From Helianthus annuus (lineage: Eukaryota; Streptophyta; Magnoliopsida; Asterales; Asteraceae), in contig NC_035437.2 of the NCBI RefSeq assembly GCF_002127325.2, positions 165,269,145 through 165,333,144 on the forward strand: a DNA stretch of 64,000 nucleotides, read 5' to 3'. The notes below the pieces were generated by a model. That model searched no databases. It saw only the letters and a list, made by a program, of their open reading frames with translations, and was not told where the DNA came from. Shown piece by piece: positions 22,573-33,458 of the stretch; the stretch's first letter is position 1; every line of letters begins with the position of its first letter. The translations under genes were made by a program, and so were the position numbers.

Positions 22573-22574
<2 letters not shown>
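20300..22574. mobile_element. TIR element 3 (2.3 kb), flanked by (TA)n, with possible captured exons
   Basis: The left end (GGTTCAAATGTGAACAAC) and the complement of the right end (GGGTTCTAGAGTGAACAAC) match over about 70 bp to a shared CCCTTGA. The same end family is found at 43114-44021. The interior has at least nine TACACATGTGTA-like near-palindromes between 21408 and 22250. It also has a stretch resembling a host exon followed by GTAAGT near 20841, and a later TTATAGGAG-ATG acceptor-like site near 21790. A short block, GTTAACGAGAAAAGTGGAGA, occurs twice (about 21800 and 21872). No transposase is visible. Confidence 0.7.

Positions 22575-22626
<52 letters not shown>
22575..22626. repeat. 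(TA)n microsatellite
   Basis: About 50 bp of alternating AT ending the cluster of TIR elements. Confidence 0.95.
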
Positions 22627-22628
<2 letters not shown>

Positions 22629-22649
22629 CAATTTGTTCATTCGTGCAGT

Positions 22650-22740
22650 TATGGGTTTGAAGGACGCTTTGAGACTGAAGTCTTTTGACTCCAGCGAGTT
22701 GGATATTCGAGCGACGATAACTCTGAAGCTCTTTAGTAAT
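22650..22740 (+). pseudogene. Accessory ORF of Tat element C, next exon fragment
   Basis: After a GTGCAG acceptor-like sequence the frame reads MGLKDALRLKSFDSSELDIR. From memory this resembles the continuation of the same accessory protein family as 18651-19306. It is cut near 22740, where sequence on the other strand becomes RNase H/RT-side pol. The (TA)n tract and its three TIR elements would thus lie inside one intron. Confidence 0.5.
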
Positions 22741-22742
22741 AC

Positions 22743-23962
22743 ATACATGAATGGCAGGGATCTGTCGCTGCTTTTGACAAGAATCGATGGGGAGTTGCGA
22801 GTCGTCCATTTAAAGACTGGATCTCCTTGACCGAAGTCGGAGGCTTCATAGTAATAACGGCGTCCACCTTATCCGGGTTGGCCCGTAGGCCAGTGATCCT
22901 AGTATCACTCCCCTCCTCCACTCCGAACGTACACTTCTTTGGATTCAGCTTCATGTTAATACTTCGGATGCTGGTGAACGTTTCGAGAATGTCTTTTAAC
23001 ATTATTTCTTCATTGCTGCTGTTGATCACGATATCATCGACATACACCTCCAGATTTCGATCGATCTGGTCTTTGAAAGCTTTGTTCATCAAACGTTGGT
23101 ACGTTGCGCCGGCGTTCTTCAACCCGAAAGGCATTTTCATAAAACAATATGTCCCTTCATTTATAACGAAGGTTGTTTTGTCTTCGTCTTCGACTACCAT
23201 CTGTATCTGGTGATAGCCTTTGTAGGCGTCTAAGAAACACTTTAATCTTAACGTGGCAACGGAGTTGATTTTCTCGTCGATCTCAGGTAACGGAAAGCAA
23301 TCCTTCGGACAGGCATTGTTTAAGTCCGTATAGTCGATGCACATTCTCTAAGAGTTATCCTTTTTTCGTACCATGACCGGGTTGGAAACCCAAGTCTAAT
23401 ACCGAACTTCTCGAATGATTCCTGCATCTAAGAGACTCTTCACGTCCTGCGGGATTGATTTGGCACGGTCCGGGGCCACGTGCCTTCTTCTTTGTGCTAT
23501 AGGTTTGATCACCTCTTTTACATTCAGCCGATGCTGAGCCATAGATCTGGGGACCAATTGCATGTCAGAGTGCTGGTAGGCGAATACGTCAATCAAGTTG
23601 GTAAGTAGCTCCCATATGAGCTTTTTCGTTCGTTTTGGGAGTTGTGCTCCGGTGGCCACCTGTTGTTCCAGAAATTCTAGATTGATCACCCATAGCTCCG
23701 TAGGAACTTCTAGTTTTTGTGCACCTGTTTCTGCCGCATGCCTAACTTCTGCTGCAAACGAGCTTGACTCCGAAAGAATGGTGGCAACCCTATATTTAGT
23801 AGGGAATTTTATGGCTCCGTGTATCGTGGAACTGATAGCCCCCAGAGCTCTCATTCCTGGTCGTCCAAGTATTACATTGTGTGCTGAATTGGAACCAACC
23901 ACCAAGAACGTGAGTTGAAAAGTTCGGCTCTTGTTGTCATCTTTAATGCCAGAAACATGAAT
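22743..23962 (-). pseudogene. pol fragment of Tat element C (protease end and RT)
   Basis: Read on the minus strand: an aspartic-protease tail with NVILGRPG (about 23870), a linker, then RT with MCIDYTDLNNACPKDCFPLP (23344 down), FGLKNAGATYQRLMN and the YVDD catalytic motif (about 23040). Stops interrupt the frame near 23394 (Q to TAG) and near 23350 (W to TAG), both C-to-T type. A short stretch of the RT end is missing before ITGLRANP. The RT wording is characteristic of the Tat (Retand/Ogre/Grande) lineage and matches elements D and E. The fragment stops at 22743 in the post-RT linker. Confidence 0.85.
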
Positions 23963-25002
23963 TTACATCGAGATAGTTGGTAAACGGGCAACAAGTTGAA
24001 TAGCAAAACTAAGTCTTTTAAAAACAACGTCCATAGATCTCGAGGTCATAACATTACTATGCATGACCCTTTAAATTCGACTGAGTAGATCCACGGCCTC
24101 TGGCGCCAGAAAACCAAAAGTATCAAAAGCAAACGGGATAAACACATGTAGTTTGTCAAGGCACGCTTTCTCGTGTTTGGTCACTTTACCTGAAGCAGCC
24201 TTTAAAGCAGTCTGACACACCGTGAAAGCACTACCCCCTAAGCCCACAAGCGGGAAAACCCCTGTTAGATCCACACGGGCATGTTTTCCTCCTACCCATC
24301 CAAAGACCAGAAGGTCGGCTGGTCGAAGGTTAGATCTCCCTTCCAACGGGTCAGTTAAGATTAACGGGTGCCTCTTTCTTCGCAGGAATAGCAGCGCGCC
24401 TGAATATATGTTAAAAAGGACATCCCTAACCAAATCATGTCGGTAATTGAACCCCGGGAGCTCTCTACAATGAACTGCATACTCCCCAAAAGAATCCAAA
24501 CACGCCTTATGACAAACATGGCATACCTCATCAACTGGGAATAAAGGAATCATGAGGCGATACTTAAGGATAGTACGGTACTCCACCGGCGACATATGCT
24601 GGCCTAACCCATTTATAGGTATAGCAAGAAGAAAATCTTGTGCATGTGGTGCTCGTAGACACTCAAAAACGGCTTTTTGTCTAACGATCAAGTCAAATTG
24701 TACTTCGATGTCATGGACAATTTTACTAAAAAGAGCACTCGCCAATGCATTTGGGCTTTACGGGGCGGAATCCTTATTAGTGAAACCGCTAAAGTCAAAG
24801 CTTGGAATCGTATCACGAAGACAAGCCAAAGCATAAACATAATCAGAATCCATACCACATATGCCACTGTCTCTTAAGATGTGGTCCTGTAGCACCCACG
24901 ATTGAGCCCTCGAGGCCACAAAATCATAGGATGAAGCCTCTAATGCCGAATACAACCCAAAGCCCCAAAACCTAATAGATAAGGAAGCAAGTCGCCACTG
25001 AA
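23963..25002 (-). pseudogene. RT-C-terminal / zinc / restriction-like nuclease-type protein fragment
   Basis: On the minus strand, from 25002: a segment of the kind that ends RT domains (ASLSIRFWGFGLYSA). A frameshift near 24750 follows, then a Cys/His cluster (CHVCHKACLDSFGEYAVHC, about 24460) and RHD...RPADLLVFGW...ARVDLTG (about 24270-24420). The C-terminus is conserved-looking, and the frame has a CAA-to-TAA type stop at 24071 before ending at 23965. The order zinc cluster, RHD, acidic/PAD, VDLT resembles the zinc plus restriction-like endonuclease end of some non-LTR reverse transcriptases. That is my inference; plant genomes carry many copies under unrelated names. It abuts Tat element C. 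Confidence 0.5.
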
Positions 25003-27004
25003 AGTTTTGCTATGATAATTCACTTGGTAATCTGTTGGTAATGTTCAACTTAAAAAAAATATTAAATATATTTCAATTTCCTAGAAATTAAATATAAATT
25101 ATAACTTTCGCAAATTTAAAACAAATTACAAATCTATAATAGTTAATAATTTATTCTCGTGACGAACTTGCGTTGGGATTGGTTTCAGCATTTGTCTCGT
25201 TATATAACTAGCCAATTTCTATAAATTGTTTCTGGAGCACAACGATTGAAAATCAAACGTTTTCATTTCCTGTTTTTTAACAACTATAGTTTATAAATAA
25301 ATGTCGTTAACAACTATAGTTTTTAAATACAATGTCGTTCAAAATATTCACGCGACAACAGGTCTTGATCTCTTCTTCTTCACCCGTTTTACCTCACCCG
25401 AAACCCACTCAAACCGACCCGACTTGTGCTCTGTGTGTAAGCGACCATTTTACTTCCAACCGGTCCCATTCGATTAGTTATTATGGAGAAATGAATTGTC
25501 CATCAATAAATCAATTCATTACACTCTTAATTAGTCAAAATTAATTCGAATTGAATTAACTTATCAAGAACACAAATTGGTGTATGCCCAGTTCGGTATC
25601 ATTAGCCCTTTCAATCGATCTCGGAATCAACATTAAATGTTAGAATAGATTTCGGAATTTTTGAGAATTATTGGATAGTACATGGATTTATTGGACAATT
25701 TAACATATTACATTAGTTTAGAAATTCATGTAAAAATACAAATAATCAAATTATCATATTATCAATCTTGTAGTTTGATTTTTCAATAGATAATCTAGTT
25801 GTGGAATTTTCATAACAATTGTCATATTTAATTTGGTAACTGTTTATAATATATAGAATCAACAATTTGCAAAACTAGTTATATACTTTTATAAAAATTA
25901 TTTACTACAAAAATAGTTATTGTGACTAAAATAATAGTTCCATTTGAGTTGTTATAGTTACTTAGTTGATAGAATATATATTTGCTGGGTTACTTAATAT
26001 TTCCTAGAATTAATAATCACAAAAATATAATAATACATATTATGTTTTTATTGCTTAATAATATATTTCATCAGTAAACTCCTATTTAATCATGGTTAAT
26101 GTGGCAAGATGTTTGAGAATTTTTATTACTCGCTTTGTGCCTCAGTATCACATTGTGCATCCACTAGCTGACCAAGTTTCTCACGGCTATGGGTTGAGTT
26201 TGGTATCGCCACTATCATTAAGATTCGCTCTTCGCGGCTTGAGTCTCGCTTATCGCATTGGTTGGTTTGATTTATTGCTGATGTATTTGTTGTGACTATT
26301 GGTTGTGTTTGTCTCATTAACACATTATTTGCATGTTAATCTTTTAAAATAGTAAAACAAATTATTTTAATCTAAAAATAGATTTACTCACCAACTTTTT
26401 AGCTGGCCCAAAAATATTTTACGTGTGGTACAGGAAATTAGGTTTGACGAGACGAGGAAGAAGACATGTAGGAATTGCCTTAGAAAAATAAACGGGATTT
26501 TACTTTCTAATTTATGTATGGATTATTTGGAGCTCATATGTTTAATGTGACATTTTTAATTATGACATGATTAAATTTAAACTTTTAATAGTACCATAAG
26601 CTTTGGACAATAATTTTGCTTTGACCGATAATCCGTCATGGGTCGAGGTGTGACAGCTATTATGTGTAACTCACCCAACATCACGTTTTTTATGTGTGAA
26701 ACTTGTATCCATTACAAAATACCAATTTTGTGACAAAACTAAATGGGTTAGGTTTGCATGCTAGAGTGATCAATTGATCACTTAAGCTAGCTGAGAAATG
26801 ACCAAGCTAGAAATTTTAAAAAAAAAAATTATTACACTAATTTGTATAGAAATGCCTTATAAATTAGGTTAGGACTGAATACAGTTTAGAAAATGCCTCA
26901 TAAATTGGGTTATGACTAAATACACAGTCTCCTAAAAATAAGAAGTTGTAAGAAGGATATCAAACAGACTTTGATTGACCTCATTCAAGTGGCATTAGAA
27001 CTGA
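25003..27004. other. AT-rich stretch without recognisable gene
   Basis: About 2 kb with only short, unconvincing ORFs. It contains an LTR-end-like GGTGTGACAG at about 26650 without any partner in the window. It forms the outer flank of the 3' LTR of element D. Confidence 0.55.
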
Positions 27005-27817
27005 TGAAACAATGGTTAACTGGGCAAGGTTAACTCACTGGTCTCGTCAAGAAGGGTTAATCCCTTCCTCTCGAGGATCGCTGGCTGGATCGTCCGCCGG
27101 TTGATCTCCTGCACAAGGAAACAAGCCGTGACTCGTAACAAGGAGGATGGGGTGGGGGTGCTTCTTGTTACCACTCTCCGGCGTGAGAATCAGTAGTCTG
27201 CTTGGGAAGCAAAGTATGATATTAGTAGTAGTGAGAGAGTTGTGAAGAGATACCTCAAACCTGGTTTGGGGTTGGTATTTATAGCCGAGGAGTGAAGGAG
27301 GAGGTGGACGGACGGACTGACGACATGTTGCACCTTTGCAGGTGTGTCAGGCTTGTCGGTTATGGAGATGGAGCCACGTCTGTCTGTCGCTTACGTAGAC
27401 CTGACAGGCGACTGTCATTGGTGCTACTTGCTCTGTGGTGTCAGTCCCACTTGCTGAGGGCACAGGATGCGGTGCGGGCCGCATTGCTGCTTGCGGTAAC
27501 TTTTGATGTTCCCGTGTCTCATGCTTTGATCAAGAAATACGCGAGATGCGGTGCCAAGCCGCATCGCCATCCGTGGTGACTGTTGTTGTTGCCTGCATCC
27601 CTTGTCGTGAAGAAAATGTTCATAAGATGCGGTGCCAGCCGCATCGTTATGTACATCCGTTTTCATACACAAGGTAAGGCCTCTTCTTATCCTTTGACTG
27701 ATTGGATTCGAATGATGCATCCGCATGGACGCAGTTCATTGCTGGTGGGGGTTATTTGATAAGGGTAATGGTCACTCGCGGCTTAGCTGGCGCGAGGTTT
27801 AGGTCCATACCCCTTCA
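27005..27817 (-). repeat. 3' LTR of element D
   Basis: On the minus strand it starts TGAAGGGGTATGG at 27817, directly after the polypurine tract. The end near 27005 is chosen as a CA end and is less sure. It corresponds to 48853-49573 (element E) in the other orientation. It carries three inverted motifs of the GATGCGG-N6/7-CCGCATC type at 27466, 27545 and 27626, all upstream (in element sense) of the TATA box at 27275-27284. Confidence 0.75.
27275..27284 (-). promoter_or_regulatory. TATA box in the LTR of element D
   Basis: CTATAAATAC on the minus strand, matching the TATA box of the element E LTR at 49444-49453. It is the likely start of the sense transcript. Confidence 0.72.
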
Positions 27818-27831
27818 AGTCCCCCCAGTCT
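27818..27831 (-). promoter_or_regulatory. Polypurine tract of element D
   Basis: GACTGGGGGGACTT on the minus strand, directly before the TG of the LTR. It fixes the 5' end of the 3' LTR and the orientation of the element. Confidence 0.85.
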
Positions 27832-29400
27832 AGTGTTGCTGCCTCGTGCAAGTTGCATGTGAGAGGAGCACTGGACTATGGTGTCTAGAAGGTAGTTTAC
27901 AGCCTGGAGAAAATTCTAGGCCATGTAGATGTCGTTCGCTTTTCGTAAATCAAGCTGGAGATCTGGTAGAGTCATGTGACGTCTCTTCCGTACCGGTGAG
28001 CAAGTTTCGTCTGATGCGAAATTCTCAGTCGTTTAGGTAGCGGGCTACCTTTTTCTGATGTCATCAGGTTGGCTGCCACCTGTTGGTGTGTCGAACCAAC
28101 CTCTGAGATCGTGTCTTTGTCTTCGAACCAACCTTTGAGGTGATGAATGAAGAAGAGAGGAGGCTTCGATCCAATCTTTGAGACGGTGATCGACGATCTC
28201 TATGTTGTATGTGCTTTGCTCAAGCTCTATGTTCAGCAATTGGACATGTAATCATGATCCTTTTTTTGTGGGGTGCTCGTGTTCATCAGTTTAGCTCTCA
28301 AGTAACCGCACGTCCTTTGCGGTTACCTCGTTGTGTCATTGTTTGGCCATGTTTGGTCGAACAATTTGAATCTGTACTATGGGCCAATAAACATGGTTAT
28401 GGGCAAGGTTGCGCCCACCATTGTTTATTCTATGCTGCATAGGTGGGGAAACAAAGTCATAAGCAGACTTGTTACCGCTGTCCGGTCGCTTGTTGTTCAA
28501 CGAGATCTCTCTGGATGGTTGGAAATCTCGTCCGCATTTGTTCTGTAGCCCTCTTCCTTCACGCTCCAATACCGGGGAGCTTTCCTTGAAGTAGCTTCGT
28601 TCATTTGTGTGATGACTTAGTTGTGGCTCTACCGTAGTAACCATTTGCGGAGCTATGGGTGTGTCCGCAGCGACTCATGAGTGTCTACGGTTTTGTAACC
28701 CAATACTCTCTTGAAACGAGTGTGCTGCTCGGATGTGGCTCTTGAAGGATCAGGAGTCAGGGTTGCTGATGTGCGTTCGCGTACATTCCCATCCTTCTTC
28801 CCTTTGGGGAAGCTGTTCGCGCACCCTCTGTGGTTGTGAACCGTACGGGAGGGATTTGAAGCTTGAAGAGAATGAAGGCAATGCGGTTTACCTGTTCCTG
28901 AGATGCGGTTCAGTCCAAAGAACAACGCTGGTTCTGAGCATCTGACACACCTGTACGGGCTCGTGTGTCATCTCCGCATATTCCACGTGTGCTCGTGGGG
29001 ATGTGCGGACATGTTTTATACCCCTTTATATAATGTAGAGATATATATTTTTTGGCTATTTTGAGGGGTATGTAAAAAAACGACATGCGGTAAGGGTTTT
29101 GGTGCGGTATACTAGAGAAACCGCATGCCGCTTGTGTTTGGATAATATTGTCGCTTTTTGATGCATACGTGGCTGAGCGCACGTGTGAGTTGGTGGGAGT
29201 TGTTGAGATTTCCTGGCATGTGCTGAAATGAAAGGACATTTGCACTACCCGAGGTCATAAATGCACTGTAACAGGAGTGTAAACGTCTCCTATGTCAGGC
29301 GCGTGTGGTAACCGTCAGTGGAACCGTCGCTAAACATGTGGCGCCACATAATTCGTTCTTTTTGGACGTGATGATTCAGTTTCACTTCCGCATTTATTGC
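27832..29400. other. Element D region between polypurine tract and antisense promoter, no gene seen
   Basis: Only short overlapping ORFs without domains. It holds further GCGG/CCGC-rich words, for example an ATGCGG and CCGCAT pair around 29079-29125. It is upstream of the antisense gene and so may hold that gene's control sequences. Confidence 0.5.
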
Positions 29401-29403
29401 GAT

Positions 29404-29416
29404 GAGTATATAAGGG
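29404..29416 (+). promoter_or_regulatory. TATA box of the antisense accessory gene
   Basis: GAGTATATAAGGG lies about 165 bp before the ATG at 29575 and is followed by a short CT-rich leader, as expected of a plant mRNA start. It suggests that the antisense gene has its own promoter instead of being read from the LTR. Confidence 0.65.
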
Positions 29417-29574
29417 GAAACCGTTTGTGGTTTCCCCTCACTTGTTCCAAAATTTCAAAATTTTCTGGTGAGAGAAAAAGAGTTGCTTCATCTTCTCCGA
29501 GCAGTTTGTTTGAATTTTCCGGTGAGGTTGTTTGAGTTTTGATACTCATTTCCTTTTGTTCCTTCTATATTTCA

Positions 29575-32500
29575 ATGGCTGAACCATCGAATCCACACAA
29601 TGTGGAGGGTGAGAACCCTGAACGCCCGTCACTGGCGGAGGAAGACGAAGATGATGGTGGTGCAGCATCAGGTGGTGGTTTACCGGTGCTTCAGTGGTCG
29701 AAGGGTGGTTTTGATATCCTGATGACCAGTATCTAAATGCCCGGAGAGTTTGGAGCTATGTACCCACAGGAGGGTGATACTGGTGCCGATGCTCCGGCGG
29801 GATATCAAACACTGTGGGCTGAGTTCTTCTATGATGGCAACCTTCGATTGCCCTTGACCCTTTTTGTTGCCGAAGTTCTGGAATTTTATCAGATACATAT
29901 CTCCCAGCTGAGTCCGTTTGGGATGTTTCGGATCAGAAATTTCGAGTACATCTTTCGTGCCCTTGGGTTGCAGATTTCTGTTGCAAATTTCCGGCAGTTC
30001 TACCAGTTAACGGTGAACACCGGATTCTTCTCTTTCAACCAACGGTATGGGAGTCCCAAGATAATGACCCCTCCGAAGGGCATTACCAAGTGGAAGAGAA
30101 AGTTCTTCTACGTTTAGGCTGTTGCGGTTCATGCGAATATGACGTTGCGGAATGTGAACGAGGGTATTCCTGCGGAGGATATTGCCATTCCTACCACCAT
30201 ATCGGTTGATTCGTTTACCAGGTTGAAGCCTATTGAGCTGAAGAGGCTGGACAACAATGCGTTTTGGGTGTTGCGATGATGTTGACCAGGCCGGATAGGA
30301 AGGCAAGGCCCGTTTTGCGGGAAAAGAGTGGTGGTAAGCCTTTTTACTCTTGTGTTGTTTCCTTGCTTTCTTATTTGTTTCTGATTTTGCGTGTGTTTTA
30401 TCAGAAAACGCACTTTTGTGGAGGATGTTTGAGTCAACCTTCGAGGGCAAGGTTGAGTTGGTTCCATGTGGGGAATGTGAAGGTTTTAACTTGGAGATTG
30501 TTGGCAATTTCCGCGTTCCCCCACGTAATGTGTTGAATGCACCCATGCAAGAAGGCAAAGGTATCTTCTAAGACTTCCTTGTTGGTTAAAGTTCACCCTT
30601 GTAATTCGCTTGCTTGATTGTTTAAATGCAGGTAATCTTGGGGTCTTGGGGAAGTTTGAAGTGAAAACTGTCCCTAAGAAACATGCGGAGAGGAAGCAGG
30701 TGAAGCAACCCGAGCGGGGTCGCGGTAAGGAAAAACCTGAGGGTTCTGTTGCCCCTCCTTTGGTGCCACAGGCGGCAGGTATCTATCGTTCTTGTTACCG
30801 CAGATATACCGGGTGTTCTAGGTGGTGGTGCGGCTGCAGGTGGGACCTCTGCGGGTTTGGGTCCTGCTGCTGAGAAGAAAAGAAAGCCAGAGGAGAAAGC
30901 CGCTGGTGCTGGTGAGATAAAGCGTCGGAGGATCCAGACCAAGCGGTCTACTGGTGCGACGCAAAAGAAAACTGCGGCCAGTTCTGGTAAGCGATTTATA
31001 ACCTTTGCAAGTGTTTACATTTGCAACTTGTTTTTGATGGTTATTGCTTTTTGTTTGCAGAACCGCAACAAGAGGACTTCTCCTCTTTGTTTGATGCTCC
31101 TCTTTCCCCCGCGCATGAGATGGCTGCGGATGCGGGGGTTAACAAAGAATTTATCGGCCCTTTTGTCAAGGTGGTGAGCGAGCCTTCTGTGCAAGTAGAG
31201 GGTACCGGGGAGAAGACTGGGGCTCAAATTTTTGATACTGTTGATTCTTCCAACAATCTGATCACCCCAACCGATACTGATGATCTGAATCTGAGGTTTT
31301 CTGATGTTGGAAAACAAAAATCTGATGCTGAGAAGGTTTCCGGTTCCGCTTCTGGGGGTGCGGGTTATGAAGGGCCTCCTATTCAGCCTGGAGAGTCTGA
31401 AATGGAGTATTATTATCGCACCTATACGGATGACCGGGTCGTGGCCTGTCATTACCCTCCTTGGAGTGTTTTGCAGGGGGATGATGTTTCAAACAATCCT
31501 TCTTTTTGCAAGGAGATTTTGGGCGGTGTAGGCACCCCTTTTGAAGTTAACCGAGCTCACGCCTTGCCGCGTGAGCTCCGGGTCAACCAACTCTCTTCCA
31601 TGCTTGTGGGGAGTTCCATAATGGCGAATGCCATTATGGAGGACTACCAAGCATTGGGCCGCAAGGAGGAGGAGACCGTGTGCCAGCGGGCCGAGGCGGA
31701 AGAGTTGGTGAAAGCTGCTCGTGCGGGTGCGGAGCAGCTTGAAAAGGATAAGGCTGCTTTTGAGAAGCATAAGCAGACCGAGGAGTGGGCTGCAACCGCT
31801 GAGCTTAAACAGGTTCGTACTCTTGCCAAGTTACTTTCTGATGAACGCAAGAGTCGGAACGAAAAACTTTCTGATGAGCGCAAGAGCTGGAAAGTATCCT
31901 GGGCTAAATAGAATGAAACGTTGTTTCGCGTGCGTCAGGAGTTGATAAATGTCAAGGCAGCGAATGCTGCTTTGGGCAAGGAGAAAGTTGCGGCTGAAGC
32001 GGCTGCTGGTAAGGCCCGGGCTGCAAAGGCGCTTGAAGAGGCCAAAGAGGTGGGGGCCCGTGCTGCAAAGGCTCTTGAAGAGGCCAAGGAGAGGGAGGGT
32101 CGCGTCTCTAAGGCTCTTGAAGAATCGAATGTTGATCGCACCCGTTTGAACCAGACCGTCGAGAGCCTTCAAGTATGAGTTGCCTTTGCTTTTTGAATTT
32201 GTAACTTCTTTCTTAAATGCTTATCTTTTCTATGCCTGTGTTCCTTGTTTTCGAAAGGCTGAAGTGCAGTCTCGCGAAGCCATGCTTGCGGAGGTTACTG
32301 CCCGCGCGACCGAAGCTGAAAGGCGGGCTAACGAGGCTGCTGAGGCTAGAGATAGCCTTACCTCTACGTTTAATCAGCTTGAGACTGATCGTGAGTGGAT
32401 GCGGTGTCACGGTATTGCACATGTAAGTATCAGGTGCCTTTGCTTTTGTTTGGATTTGCACGTGATAATCTTATTGCTTGTGCTGCAGATTGTTAGGGAT

Positions 32501-32857
32501 ATCATGGATGTGCCTGAGACTGCAACTGGTATAGACATGATTAAGCAGCGTGCCGGGGATGCAGGCTTTAAAGCTGGTTACAACCGATGCATCAGTCATA
32601 TAAACATCCTGGCTCAAGGCGAATACACCGATGAACGGTATGGGTTTCATGGTGTGAATACTGAAGCGCTTCTTGAGGCAGCTACTGCATCATTCTATGA
32701 TATGTCTATTTCCGCCCTTGAGAAGCTTGACGAATGCTTGGATGTGGAAGACTACGTAGACTGCTTACGGATGTTGTATGCTGGTGCTGAAGAATCGGAA
32801 GAGGAACAGGCTGCTGGTGACGGCAAAGACGGTGCGGGTACCAGCGGTACAAAATAG
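29575..32857 (+). pseudogene. Antisense accessory gene of Tat element D ('putative gypsy-type transposase', coiled coil, NLS)
   Basis: From ATG 29575: an acidic N-terminus, then a Transposase_28-like domain (about 29800-30115), an FWVLR...PDRKARP segment, a basic nuclear-signal-like stretch (KKRKPEE...KRRRIQTKR, about 30880-30950) and a long Ala/Glu/Lys coiled coil (31640-32400). A conserved-looking helical C-terminus ends at TAG 32855. At least five GT-AG introns fit: about 30333-30404, 30562-30632, 30777-30803, 30987-31060, and 32173-32257 or nearby. A further one ends TGCTGCAG at 32489. Damage: stops at 29734 (TAA), 30115 (TAG) and 31909 (TAG), and a frameshift near 30277. Function unknown; likely nuclear and oligomeric. 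It runs tail to tail with pol. Confidence 0.72.
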
Positions 32858-33458
32858 GACTAGGTTGTCCTGCGTGCCCTTTTTTGTTTCCTATTGTAAA
32901 TGTTAGAACTTTATGTAAATCCGTTGTACACCGCGTAGGTGTATGAATTTTTTGAATATAAAGTTTAACCGTTTTCAATTTGTACAAGCGTTTTTATGAC
33001 TTGCATGTTTGAATTTGTTTTGAGTTAATGTTATTGTGAATAACACTAAGTCTGAATTTGCCCTTTGCATATCTAGGTGGTATGCAAGTATGAAGAACTC
33101 TATCGGCTGTGAAGCGCGGTTGAGTATAATACGTTTGTCGTATGAGTATGTCAATTCCTGTGTTTGTCCTGTTAGGATCTAAGAATTGTGAAGGTTTTGT
33201 AAAAACCGTGTGTGTGTATCCGGCCGGATAGACACTTAATGTTTTGCCTTTGCTGGCCTATTACAATGTTTGTGTGTGGTCACCACTTTGTGTGAGTATC
33301 GCGAATGAAGATTTTGCCAATCTGTTTTTGCAGATACCGCGAAGTGGAACACGCATTTGTAATAGCAGTAATAAACAATATTGAATTGAATTGCTCATTT
33401 ATTTATGTGCTAATGGCCTGCGGCCCGGTAGGTTACATGGAAAATGTAAAAACATGGC
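32858..33458. other. Spacer between convergent accessory gene and pol of element D
   Basis: It has an AT-rich start with AATATAAAG words that could serve 3'-end formation of the plus-strand gene, and short GCGGT/ACCGC words. Bases 33350-33458 match the complement of the post-integrase sequence of element E (61261-61371). Confidence 0.55.

Noticed and set aside
22557..22809. Open frames with IYIYIY repeats
   Set aside because: Translation of a (TA)n microsatellite.
26092..26295. 67-codon frame
   Set aside because: No similarity I can name, in AT-rich DNA, with an equally long frame on the opposite strand.
26640..26660. LTR end-like GGTGTGACAG
   Set aside because: No matching LTR start, primer site or second copy was found in the window.
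27292..27579. 95-codon frame mirrored at 49119-49403
   Set aside because: Both are the same part of Tat LTRs containing the GATGCGG motifs; no recognisable protein.
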